Shown: piece after piece, positions 7,732 to 14,709 of the stretch | Layout of the letters: every line of letters starts with the position of its first letter | Numbering within the stretch: the stretch's first letter is position 1 | Notes under the pieces: generated by a model | Told to the model about the DNA's origin: nothing | Seen by the model: the letters and a program-made list of their open reading frames with translations, nothing else | Databases searched by the model: none | Translations under genes and position numbers: made by a program | Origin: Alphaproteobacteria bacterium | GTDB taxonomy: Bacteria; Pseudomonadota; Alphaproteobacteria; Micavibrionales; Micavibrionaceae | Direction of reading: 5' to 3' | Length of the DNA: 21,164 bases | Assembly: GCA_030432775.1 (NCBI GenBank) | Contig: JAUILO010000024.1 | Coordinates: forward strand, 1 to 21,164

Positions 7732-9759
7732 ATGGCAGATATGGAATTAACCGAACTTAATAGTGGCGGCGCAGTTGGCGATGAGGATTTGTTACTTACG
7801 CGTCAGAACGGCGCAGCCGAAGATAAGAAAATTACCGCAGCGCAAATCAGAACTTACGCGCGCGCGGGTCTTACAACGGATAGTATTAGCGAAGGTGATG
7901 GCAAGTTTGTTTCCGCAGCCCAGAAAACCAAGCTGGATGGCATAGAAACAGGTGCAACGGCTGATCAAACAGGCGCAGAGATTAAAACCGCATATGAAGG
8001 GCAAAGCGACACCAACGCCTATACGGATGCTGAAAAGGCGGTAGTCGCCGATGCGTTTGAAAAATCAAGTGATAGCGCCGATGATGTAACGCAGGGCAGC
8101 ACAACAAACTTCTTCATGACAATCGGTAGTGCGGCAAACACGTTAAAAGGGCCGCATGCCGGAACGGTCGCAGGTGGTAATTCAATTGGCATTGGTAATG
8201 GCGCGTCTACAACTTTGGAGAACTGTATTGCCATTGGTACAGATGCGGTATCGGGTGGTACGGGCAGTGACACTGATAATGTGGCTATTGGCTTAAATGC
8301 GACTGCTGATGGAAGACATTCAATTGCTATCGGCCCGGATTGTACATCAAGCGGTACAAACTCGGTTGTCATTGGTGATGACAGCACCAGTACGACAACA
8401 AAAACAGTCACGATTGGTAATGGTCATGCTAATAGCGGTGATCGATCTATTGCTATTGGTGATGTCAATACAATCACAAGTGCGGATAACTGTGTGGTTC
8501 TGGGGCATGGTATTACTGTTCCAAATAACACGGATGATTGTATCGTAATTGGTGATACGCCAACGATCTCAACAGGGCACAGCGGCTGTATCTTGATTGG
8601 TCAGGATATCGTATCTAACCGCGCTGATAGTTTTCAATACGGCGATAAATGGCTGTTTGTTGGTGGCTTTACAACATCTGCACTCGCTGCTGCTGGAACA
8701 AAAGCACAGGCGCTTGTGTTTGATACAGATACTTCACAGCTTAAGTTCCATAACGGCTCAAGCTGGAAGGTTCTGGGTGAGGGCGGCGGCTCTGATATCT
8801 CTGTTGAAGATGAAGGGGGCGAGGTTCTCTCCGCTGTAACAAGTTTTGATTTTGTCGGCACTGGCGTAACCGTCACAGATGGCGGAAGCGGCACAGCGAC
8901 GGTCACAATTGCAGGCGGCGCAGCGCCGGTTGATAGTGTTAACGGGCAAGCAGGTACGGTGGTTCTTGATGCGGATGATATTGATGATACATCAACCACA
9001 AATAAATTCGCCACTGCGGCGCAGCTTTCAAAGCTTGATGGTATAGCAACAGGCGCAACGGCCAATAGCAGCGATGCTACTTTGCTTGCCCGTGCAAATC
9101 ACACCGGAACGCAGGTCATGAGTACCATAAGCGATGCAGGCGCACTTGCAAGTCTGGACACGGTAGATACGGCACAGATTGATGATGATGCGGTGACTAT
9201 TGCAAAGCTGTCAGCAAGTGGCACGGCAAGTTCGTCAACATTTCTGCGCGGTGATGGCTCTTGGGCTTCGCCTGCTGGCGGCGGCGGCGGTGATCTGCTG
9301 GCCTCGAATAATTTGTCTGATCTTGATAATGCCGGAACAGCCAGAACAAATCTCGGCCTTGAAATTGGTGCGGACGTTCAGGCTTATAGCGCCGTGCTTG
9401 CCGCAACGACTGCTTCTTTTACAAGTGCAGATGAAACCAAACTTGATGGTATAGCGACTGGTGCTACGGCCAATAGCAGCGATGCCACTTTACTTGCCCG
9501 TGCAAACCATACAGGTACGCAGGCCATGAGTACCATAAGCGATGCGGGCGCACTCGCCACGCTTGATACGGTGGATACAGCACAGATTGATGACGATGCG
9601 GTGACAGCAGCCAAGCTGGCGGATACATATGTTGAAACAGACACAACAGGTGTGACGGGCGCGGATGCAATTACAAACATCATGTCATTGACCACGGCCG
9701 AATATGGCGCGATTACACCGAACGCTTCAACCCTTTATATTATTACGGATGCATCATAA
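7732..9759 (+). CDS. Phage tail-fibre-like protein with YadA-type head repeats
   Basis: This 675-residue protein looks like a structural or receptor-binding protein of a phage tail or related particle. ATG 7732 has AAAGGAA eight bases upstream. Residues 60-110 contain tail-fibre sequence (KLDGIETGATADQTGAEIK). Residues about 145-300 are a run of YadA-like head repeats such as SIGIGNGAS, CIAIGTDA, VAIGLNAT, SIAIGPDC and SVVIGDDS, which form left-handed beta-roll trimers in adhesins. Residues 434-493 and 570-629 are two nearly identical 60-residue units beginning KLDGIATGATANSS. Between them lie a glycine stretch and NLSDLDNAGTARTNLGL, another common tail-fibre motif. The C-terminus (TLYIITDAS) resembles phage tail proteins. 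There is no signal peptide and no YadA membrane anchor, so it is not an autotransporter. Its stop overlaps the next start as TAATG. Confidence 0.8.
   Translation: MADMELTELNSGGAVGDEDLLLTRQNGAAEDKKITAAQIRTYARAGLTTDSISEGDGKFVSAAQKTKLDGIETGATADQTGAEIKTAYEGQSDTNAYTDAEKAVVADAFEKSSDSADDVTQGSTTNFFMTIGSAANTLKGPHAGTVAGGNSIGIGNGASTTLENCIAIGTDAVSGGTGSDTDNVAIGLNATADGRHSIAIGPDCTSSGTNSVVIGDDSTSTTTKTVTIGNGHANSGDRSIAIGDVNTITSADNCVVLGHGITVPNNTDDCIVIGDTPTISTGHSGCILIGQDIVSNRADSFQYGDKWLFVGGFTTSALAAAGTKAQALVFDTDTSQLKFHNGSSWKVLGEGGGSDISVEDEGGEVLSAVTSFDFVGTGVTVTDGGSGTATVTIAGGAAPVDSVNGQAGTVVLDADDIDDTSTTNKFATAAQLSKLDGIATGATANSSDATLLARANHTGTQVMSTISDAGALASLDTVDTAQIDDDAVTIAKLSASGTASSSTFLRGDGSWASPAGGGGGDLLASNNLSDLDNAGTARTNLGLEIGADVQAYSAVLAATTASFTSADETKLDGIATGATANSSDATLLARANHTGTQAMSTISDAGALATLDTVDTAQIDDDAVTAAKLADTYVETDTTGVTGADAITNIMSLTTAEYGAITPNASTLYIITDAS
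9031..9210 (+). repeat. 180-bp coding repeat, copy 1
   Basis: This segment encodes 60 residues from KLDGIATGATAN to DDDAVTIAKL in the tail-fibre-like protein. It recurs with few changes at 9439-9618, 408 bp downstream. Most differences are at third codon positions (for example AAG CTT against AAA CTT). Confidence 0.85.
9439..9618 (+). repeat. 180-bp coding repeat, copy 2
   Basis: This is the second copy of the 60-residue unit, from KLDGIATGATAN to DDDAVTAAKL. It keeps the same length and frame as the copy at 9031-9210, which points to an internal duplication within the fibre gene. Confidence 0.85.
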
Positions 9760-10652
9760 TGAAATTAGGTTCGACACAGATTAATCAATTATATCTTGGC
9801 TCTACTGAGGTCAACAAAGCGTATCTTGGCTCAACATTGGTGTTTGACACAACAGAGGAATCAAGCGGCTATGATATTTCAAATGCGTTTTATAACGGTG
9901 TTAATGTATCAACGAGTGCGCAAACAAGCGCGCCGCAGGATTTGTGTTTTGGCGATGATGGCGCGAAGGTTTATATAACGTCCAGTAACCCTGATTTTGT
10001 ATATCAATATAACCTTTCGACTGCTTATGACTTATCGACAGCAAGCTATGCCAGCAAGAGTTTTTATATAGGTAGTCAGGAGACGCTATCCCGTGCGGTT
10101 TACATGAAATCAGACGGCACGAAGATGTATATATTGGGTAACAGTGATTACGTATATCAATATACTCTGTCTACGCCTTGGGATGTCTCAACGGCCAGTT
10201 ATGATAGTGTTTCATTTTATTGCAATGCGCAGGAAACTAACGCGATGGGCTTGTATATAAGTAATGCGGGCACGAAAATGTACATACTTGGCTCTAGCGC
10301 AGGTGAGGTTTTCCAATATACGATGTCCACCCCTTGGGATGTCTCAACGGCCAGTTATGATAGTAAAAGCTTTGATGTTACAGCGGCTGACGGGCTTGAT
10401 CTTAAAGCCTATATTAATGGTGTGACCTTCAGTGCGGATTTATCAATTATGCTTGTGCCGACCGCGTACGGTATTGTGTTTCAGTTTGATTTATCAACGG
10501 CTGGCGATGTCAGTACGGCTAGTTATAATGATGTGTCGTTTGATTTTTCGGCAACAGATACCGGGCCGACAGGCGCACAATATAATGACGGTGGAACGAA
10601 GTTGTTCTTGTCCGGAAACGGTGCGGATGCTCTTTATGAAATTGACCTGTAA
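9759..10652 (+). CDS. Phage tail-associated repeat protein, possible beta-propeller
   Basis: This 297-residue protein starts inside the stop codon of the tail-fibre-like gene (TAATG), so the two are translationally coupled. Residues 1-32 contain three short LGST repeats (LGSTQINQLYLGSTEVNKAY, then LGSTLVFD), a motif typical of phage tail proteins. The rest is a series of roughly 45- to 52-residue units containing YQYxLST, then D(V/L)STASYxSxSF, then GTKMYILG. At least four units are visible, which suggests a blade-like fold such as a beta-propeller; that fold is an inference. There is no signal peptide. The protein probably acts with the preceding fibre protein. I cannot name its ligand. Confidence 0.72.
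   Translation: MKLGSTQINQLYLGSTEVNKAYLGSTLVFDTTEESSGYDISNAFYNGVNVSTSAQTSAPQDLCFGDDGAKVYITSSNPDFVYQYNLSTAYDLSTASYASKSFYIGSQETLSRAVYMKSDGTKMYILGNSDYVYQYTLSTPWDVSTASYDSVSFYCNAQETNAMGLYISNAGTKMYILGSSAGEVFQYTMSTPWDVSTASYDSKSFDVTAADGLDLKAYINGVTFSADLSIMLVPTAYGIVFQFDLSTAGDVSTASYNDVSFDFSATDTGPTGAQYNDGGTKLFLSGNGADALYEIDL
10176..10364 (+). repeat. 33-bp exact repeat within the tail-associated protein gene
   Basis: The 33 bases at 10176-10208 recur exactly at 10332-10364, a spacing of 156 bp or 52 codons. They encode PWDVSTASYDS in two neighbouring units. Exact identity at DNA level suggests a recent duplication or gene conversion between units. Confidence 0.8.
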
Positions 10653-10677
10653 TTGTTGGTTTGTATCATAAAATATG

Positions 10678-10724
10678 CACACTATAGAATGTGGGCAGTA
10701 TACTATGGTGTGTTTATTTTTTCT
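10678..10724 (+). terminator. Intrinsic terminator after the tail-like gene pair
   Basis: CACACTATAG (10678-10687) pairs with CTATGGTGTG (10703-10712) through ten pairs including one G-T. The stem is followed by TTTATTTTTT (10713-10722). It lies 26 bp after the stop of the tail-associated protein gene. Confidence 0.7.
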
Positions 10725-10954
10725 TAATTCATTGCTGTAATAATAGATTATGGGCGCCTAGGATTTGTAGTGCTATGAAAAATACTTATGTCAAGAATGA
10801 CGTGTAATACCATGATTTATATAAAAGAATCACCTTTTCGTCTTTTTCTTTAAAACTTGATGTGGTAAGCTCATCTACAGATATGTGGTGTAATTGATTA
10901 AAACAGGATGTTTTTAAATTGCATTCCCATCTATCAGGCAAGGAGTTGAAAGTC
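10725..10954. other. Intergenic stretch with no identified gene
   Basis: This AT-rich stretch separates the tail-like pair from the DUF4402-like gene. I see no tRNA, no ORF with a convincing start and no strong sigma-70 promoter. It holds one GAATC site (GANTC type) and, just before 10955, the ribosome-binding sequence AAGGAG. The promoter of the gene at 10955 should lie here but cannot be placed with confidence. A minus-strand frame across 10786-11052 looks like a shadow. Confidence 0.5.
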
Positions 10955-11605
10955 ATGAGTGTATCTGTAAATAACAAGAACGAAGGTTCGAAGACCAAAC
11001 TGTTGGCCGCATCGGCAACGGTTGCTTTGAGCGCTTTTGTACCAAACCCCAACGGGGCTTTGGCGCAGACACCAACCGCATCATTTACGCCAACGGCTGA
11101 AATCGTTGAGGAAATTGATCTGCAGGTTGGTCAGGAATTGCTATTCGGTAAATTCGCTATGCATGGTGCTGGTACTATTTTGGTCAGCACAGCAGGTGCG
11201 CAGTCCAGTAACGGATCCGTTACGGCATTGGGTGACAATTTTCAGAATGGTATTTTGAAATTTAACGCAGCACCTGCGGGTGCTGGTAACACATTGGTTT
11301 TGAGTGCGGTTGAACTGGGCACTGGGTCTGGTATTCAAATGACCGGCACAAATAATGCTACGCAAGCTATTACCATTACCAAATTGACTTTTGCCGCAGA
11401 TGCTGATCTGTCGGTTGTTGGTGTGGGGACGAATAATACATTTACACTGGATAGTGGCGGTGCAGCCCATACACAAAGTATTCTGTTTGTAACCGGTGCT
11501 TCTATACCGCTAAATCTGGATTTCGGCGGCCGTGTTGTTGTTGCTGGCACCGAAGACGATCAGGGGTATTCTGGAGCATTTGATATTGTTGCGTCTTTCA
11601 AATAG
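10955..11605 (+). CDS. Secreted DUF4402-like protein, possible fibre subunit
   Basis: The start is ATG 10955, with AAGGAG nine bases upstream; a longer TTG frame at 10919 would place this ribosome-binding site inside the gene. The product has 216 residues. A signal peptide ends at ALA (A37), so it is exported. The mature part is rich in Gly, Ala, Thr and Val with alternating beta-strand patterns and has no cysteines. An early LLFGKFAMHG, a later LNLDFGGRVVV and the ending GYSGAFDIVASF match the general layout of DUF4402 proteins, which often accompany chaperone-usher genes in alphaproteobacteria. I infer that it is a fibre subunit or related surface protein. It is separated from the chaperone-usher genes by a minus-strand gene. 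The family call is by pattern only. Confidence 0.6.
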   Translation: MSVSVNNKNEGSKTKLLAASATVALSAFVPNPNGALAQTPTASFTPTAEIVEEIDLQVGQELLFGKFAMHGAGTILVSTAGAQSSNGSVTALGDNFQNGILKFNAAPAGAGNTLVLSAVELGTGSGIQMTGTNNATQAITITKLTFAADADLSVVGVGTNNTFTLDSGGAAHTQSILFVTGASIPLNLDFGGRVVVAGTEDDQGYSGAFDIVASFK

Positions 11606-11636
11606 GGCTGAATCTATATCTATATAAGAATTTTTA

Positions 11637-11671
11637 AAAACGGGCTTCTGCAATACGCGGCGGCCTGTTTT
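11637..11671. terminator. Candidate bidirectional terminator between convergent genes
   Basis: AAAACGGGC (11637-11645) pairs with GCCTGTTTT (11663-11671) over nine positions with one G-T. A-rich and T-rich flanks lie on both sides. It sits between the plus-strand gene ending at 11605 and the minus-strand gene ending at 11673 and could serve both. Confidence 0.5.
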
Positions 11672-11672
11672 G

Positions 11673-12950
11673 TTATGCGATCTGTTTTTCGGTTTCTTTA
11701 TTAAGGTTTAACGTAGCGATATCGCGCCCGTATTGGCGGCCAAAGAACTGATCATCAAAGTGATAACGGTATAGTTTTGTGATTTGCAAATTGCACAGAT
11801 CCTTAAGTGGCGCCAGAGCGATTTGATGGTCAGCGGCCTGATATTGCGCAATACATTGTAAAAGGTCTTTGTAATAGGCGATATTCTGGTTGATAATGTC
11901 GCGCTCGGCCTTGGCGATAATCTTGCAAAGTTTGTTGTGAGACAGGGTCCAGTCCGATAAGTTTCCGATTAATACTCGTAAAATCCGCCGCATGGCGTGT
12001 GGCGATGGGTGATTTGTGATCATAAGATGGCTGATCACCATGTGTCCGTCCTTGTTTTTATGTAACTGTGGCATGAAACCGCGCAGATCCTTAAGCTGTT
12101 CGGGTAAATCATTCAGCTTCAAAACCCCGGCTTTGGTTTTGATGTCTATTGTGCCTATATCGTCGATTTGCAGGGTGGTGGGGACGGAGCGCACAAAATG
12201 CGGTGTTTGGTCGATAAAGTAATAGCTCAGGTAGCTATCAAACGCATCAAGGCGATTATAAAAAGCAAAGAATTCACGGCTATGTGCAAGTGGCTGTTTG
12301 TTTAGAATATAAAGCATATTTGTTCCATCTTTGTCGGCCGCAAAGTTAAACGGGCAGCCGTCAAGATGATGATTCATAAAATCGACAATGGGCATAATTT
12401 TTTGTTCGGCTTTGTCTTCGCTGCTTTGTCTGTGTCCGATAACGCGGGTGCGCAGGAAACTGTCGCAGATAAAATCGTCTTCCTCTTGTGCGTCTTTATC
12501 CTGTTGTAAGAATGCGATATGGGTGTCTTTCAAATCGCTTTTGGATCGGCCTTTGAATAAAAGCTGGATGATATCCTTGTATGGGCGCAGGGTTATCCAT
12601 GGGCAGTTGTCGCGTTGCCATTTTGCTTTTCCGGAATAGTTGTAAAGCGTGATGATGTGTTCAGCGAGACTGATCTGCGCAGTCGATAATTTTTCGGTAT
12701 TGGGGTTAATTGTGAATTGGTTGTCTTTCAGGCTGGCGTGTAAATGTTTAATCGGAATGAGCAGTTTATCCGGTATTTCGATTATTTTTTCGTTTTGTTT
12801 TGCAGGGCCGTCAAATTCAAGGCTGAGTTCACCATCTTCACATGTAATGGCAATGTGTTCATTTAGCTTGCCGCCATTATTTTGCACGATCTGTGTCATG
12901 TCTTTGAGGATGTTTTGAATATCCGGAGTGTCGGCGTGAATGTGAACCAT
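11673..12950 (-). CDS. SET-domain-like protein, possible protein-lysine methyltransferase
   Basis: The product has 425 residues from ATG 12950; a TTG frame from 13007 would add 19 basic residues without a ribosome-binding site. Residues 187-195 read PIVDFMNHH, very like the P-x-x-D-x-x-NH motif of SET-domain methyltransferases of the RubisCO large-subunit methyltransferase type. Residues 224-247 (SREFFAFYNRLDAF, then DSYLSYYFID) match the following part, where a Tyr and a YGF-type motif close the active site. The N-terminal 100 residues look alpha/beta. The C-terminal 130 are helical (MRRILRVLIGN, CKIIAKAERDII), as in the substrate-binding lobe of that family. If active it would use S-adenosylmethionine to methylate a protein lysine in the cytoplasm. 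It is transcribed away from the pilin-like gene at 13126, and its target is unknown. The N-terminal SAM-binding motif is not obvious. Confidence 0.55.
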   Translation of the reverse strand: MVHIHADTPDIQNILKDMTQIVQNNGGKLNEHIAITCEDGELSLEFDGPAKQNEKIIEIPDKLLIPIKHLHASLKDNQFTINPNTEKLSTAQISLAEHIITLYNYSGKAKWQRDNCPWITLRPYKDIIQLLFKGRSKSDLKDTHIAFLQQDKDAQEEDDFICDSFLRTRVIGHRQSSEDKAEQKIMPIVDFMNHHLDGCPFNFAADKDGTNMLYILNKQPLAHSREFFAFYNRLDAFDSYLSYYFIDQTPHFVRSVPTTLQIDDIGTIDIKTKAGVLKLNDLPEQLKDLRGFMPQLHKNKDGHMVISHLMITNHPSPHAMRRILRVLIGNLSDWTLSHNKLCKIIAKAERDIINQNIAYYKDLLQCIAQYQAADHQIALAPLKDLCNLQITKLYRYHFDDQFFGRQYGRDIATLNLNKETEKQIA

Positions 12951-13055
12951 GGTGTTCGTCCGTAATGTTGATAGGCTTTTATTGTAGTGCTTTTTATAGT
13001 GTCTCAAATTTTCACAATTCTAGCATGTTGTTGGAGTTTTTGGTGGTTTGTTGTC

Positions 13056-13088
13056 AGAGAAAAATTGATCTGTTCATAGTTTTTCTCT
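13056..13088. promoter_or_regulatory. Inverted repeat in the divergent promoter region
   Basis: A perfect 9-bp inverted repeat, AGAGAAAAA (13056-13064) and TTTTTCTCT (13080-13088), with a 15-base spacer, lies between the divergent SET-like and pilin-like genes. It overlaps a candidate promoter and is therefore a plausible operator. Without a T-run in the right place it is not a convincing terminator. Confidence 0.4.
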
Positions 13089-13093
13089 ATCAC
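13065..13093 (+). promoter_or_regulatory. Candidate sigma-70 promoter for the pilin-chaperone genes
   Basis: TTGATC (13065-13070) and TATCAC (13088-13093) are separated by 17 bases; each matches four of six consensus positions. The -10 element is 32 bp before the ATG at 13126. The -35 element falls in the spacer of the 9-bp inverted repeat. This is a prediction from consensus only. Confidence 0.3.
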
Positions 13094-13125
13094 TAAATGA
13101 TATCAAGATTTTAAAGGGGTAATTC

Positions 13126-13686
13126 ATGGGCCTTAATCAGGGCGGGGTATTAAAGCCGTTGCGCGCTTCGCGGGCTAATAGTAAGCCGAATGCGGGTGGC
13201 CGAGTAGTGCGTTTGTCTTTGGTTGTGGCCTCTATTTATCCGTTTGGAGCGCTTGGTTTTGGTGATGCGCTGGCACAGCCTTATGTGACATGTTTGCGGC
13301 CGATTATGTTGGGTCGGTTTGCTAATTGTCCTTCGGGAGGGAAAATCGGGGTGACTCCATCGGGGGTTCAAATAACCGATGGCTGCGTTTTGGGGCTTGG
13401 TACGATGAAGCATGCGCAATGCCGCGTGACGGTGTCGCTGCCGCAAACGCAAAGTCTGCAAATGTCTGTGACGAAAACGCAGGTGAATTTGACGGGTGCG
13501 GGTACAATGGCGCTTGGTAGTTTTAATGTGAATACAGTGTCGGGCGGGAATGCGTATACGTTTCCAAGTGGTTCGTTTCAGGCAACGCAAAAAGTTATCG
13601 GCATCGGCGGCACAGTAACCGTTAGCCCGAGCCAGCCTTCGGGAACATATAGTGGAACGGTCACTTTAACAGTTACGTTCTTATAG
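13126..13686 (+). CDS. Secreted pilin-like protein (DUF4402-like) of the chaperone-usher cluster
   Basis: ATG 13126 follows AAAGGGG at good spacing. The 186-residue product has a long basic N-region, a hydrophobic core (RLSLVVASIYPFGALGF) and a likely cleavage after ALA (A50). The mature part of about 136 residues is mostly beta-strand. It has four cysteines (56, 68, 87 and 99), enough for two disulfides. The end, GGTVTVSPSQPSGTYSGTVT followed by LTVTFL, is the typical end of DUF4402-type proteins and also resembles the last strands of chaperone-usher subunits. It is followed 30 bp later by the chaperone gene, so it is the best candidate for the fibre subunit that chaperone and usher export. 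I cannot say whether it is the major subunit or the tip. Confidence 0.7.
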   Translation: MGLNQGGVLKPLRASRANSKPNAGGRVVRLSLVVASIYPFGALGFGDALAQPYVTCLRPIMLGRFANCPSGGKIGVTPSGVQITDGCVLGLGTMKHAQCRVTVSLPQTQSLQMSVTKTQVNLTGAGTMALGSFNVNTVSGGNAYTFPSGSFQATQKVIGIGGTVTVSPSQPSGTYSGTVTLTVTFL

Positions 13687-13716
13687 TAAGATTATGGGAA
13701 AGATCAGGTGGAAATG

Positions 13717-14529
13717 ATGAAAACTATGAATAAGCTTATGATGTTGGGTGTCTTTGCGGTTTTGATGTTTGGGTTTGCTGTGCGCTCTCATGCTATATTG
13801 TTGACTGAAACGCAGGTCTTGATTAACCCGAAAGATCGCGTGGCAAGCTTAACGGTAAAAAATACATCCAGTGAATCCGAGGTTTTCAGGTTCGAGTTTA
13901 ATGAAATGTATGTGCCTGAAGGTAGGGGGCTTAAGCTTTTGGAGGAAGGTGAAACAGTCGAAGGGCTTAATGCGGCTTCGGATTTTATACGTTTTTCACC
14001 GCGCCGTTTGAAGCTTGCGCCAGGACAGGTGCAGCAGGTACGTTTTTTGGTGCGCCGGACAAAGGATATGAAGGATGGTGAATATCGTTCTTATTTTTCT
14101 TTGCGTCCCGAGCCTAAAGTGCCGGGTGTTGATGGTGAGCCGGAAAAGGGGATGGTTGAAACCGGTTTGAAGGTTGGTGTTGGCTGGCGTATTCCGGTTA
14201 TTTTGCGTCATGGAAAGCTTGCGGTTGAAGGTAAGCTTCGGGATGTGCGTGTGGAGGAGGCTGGCGGTAAAACCAAAGTTCATTTCACTATTGAGCGCGA
14301 GGGGAATATGGGTTTGATGGGCAGTACAAGGGTTGTTTGTGTGTCTGATGGCAATGCTGTTTTGGGGCAGGGCGGTGCGCGCGTTTATACTGAACGCAAA
14401 CAGGTTAAAAGTTTTGTTGTGCTTAAAGACGGCACGCAGGGCTGTAAAGATATGGTGCTTGAATATACCGCGCTTCCTGATGATCCTGTTTTTTCTGGCG
14501 GTCTCATAGCGAGCGCTCCAGTGAATTAA
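13717..14529 (+). CDS. PapD-like periplasmic fimbrial chaperone
   Basis: This protein would bind unfolded pilin subunits in the periplasm, complete their Ig fold by donor-strand complementation and hand them to the usher. Possible starts are GTG 13708, ATG 13714 and ATG 13717; I choose 13717 because AGGTGG ends five bases before it. The product has 270 residues, with a signal peptide ending at SHA (A26). The first Ig-like domain follows: LINPKDRVASLTVKN, then FIRFSPRRLKLAPGQVQQ with VRFLVRR, then GEYRSYFSLRPEP, all in the order seen in pilus chaperones. VGWRIPVILRHGK closes this domain and a second beta domain follows. The pilin-like gene lies 30 bp upstream and the usher 180 bp downstream. 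The pilin and chaperone genes look richer in G and T on this strand than the usher. Confidence 0.88.
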   Translation: MKTMNKLMMLGVFAVLMFGFAVRSHAILLTETQVLINPKDRVASLTVKNTSSESEVFRFEFNEMYVPEGRGLKLLEEGETVEGLNAASDFIRFSPRRLKLAPGQVQQVRFLVRRTKDMKDGEYRSYFSLRPEPKVPGVDGEPEKGMVETGLKVGVGWRIPVILRHGKLAVEGKLRDVRVEEAGGKTKVHFTIEREGNMGLMGSTRVVCVSDGNAVLGQGGARVYTERKQVKSFVVLKDGTQGCKDMVLEYTALPDDPVFSGGLIASAPVN

Positions 14530-14709
14530 ACCGATTCATTCGATTCACGTTTTTGCCGACTTTTATAGCATTTTTTCATTTTTACCGTGAAATTATCCAC
14601 ATTAGCTGTGGGTAAGATTCTTTGTATCTATTGCAGGGATTCGGTTATGGCGTTTTCGTTGCTATGATTCTAGTGGGCTACTTTAACTACTAACTCTCTG
14701 CTCTGTTTC
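14530..14709 (+). promoter_or_regulatory. DnaA-box and GANTC-rich intergenic region before the usher
   Basis: This 180-bp gap holds the consensus DnaA box TTATCCACA (14593-14601). Five bases further lies TGTGGGTAA (14607-14615), the inverted near-match TTACCCACA. Five GATTC sites, all of GANTC type, occur at 14533, 14542, 14616, 14638 and 14666. The stretch 14549-14588 is T-rich. No good promoter or Shine-Dalgarno sequence for the usher was found. DnaA and CcrM (which methylates GANTC) are known cell-cycle regulators in alphaproteobacteria; that they control the usher is inference. Confidence 0.45.

Noticed and set aside
8019..9065. Long minus-strand frames opposite the fibre gene
   Set aside because: They are Val/Ser/Pro/Ala-rich low-complexity translations of the complement of repetitive coding DNA.
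7732..9759. Trimeric autotransporter adhesin
   Set aside because: The head repeats resemble YadA, but there is no signal peptide and no C-terminal YadA anchor, and the flanking motifs are of phage tail type.
10786..11052. Minus-strand 88-codon frame as a gene
   Set aside because: It overlaps the well-supported start and signal peptide of the secreted protein at 10955 and has no recognisable family.
13150..13590. Minus-strand 146-codon Arg/His-rich frame
   Set aside because: Its composition is an artefact of reading the complement of the pilin-like gene, which has a signal peptide and a ribosome-binding site.
14593..14615. Chromosomal replication origin
   Set aside because: Only one perfect and one imperfect DnaA box are present, and no usual origin neighbours (dnaA, hemE, parAB, gidA) are in the window.
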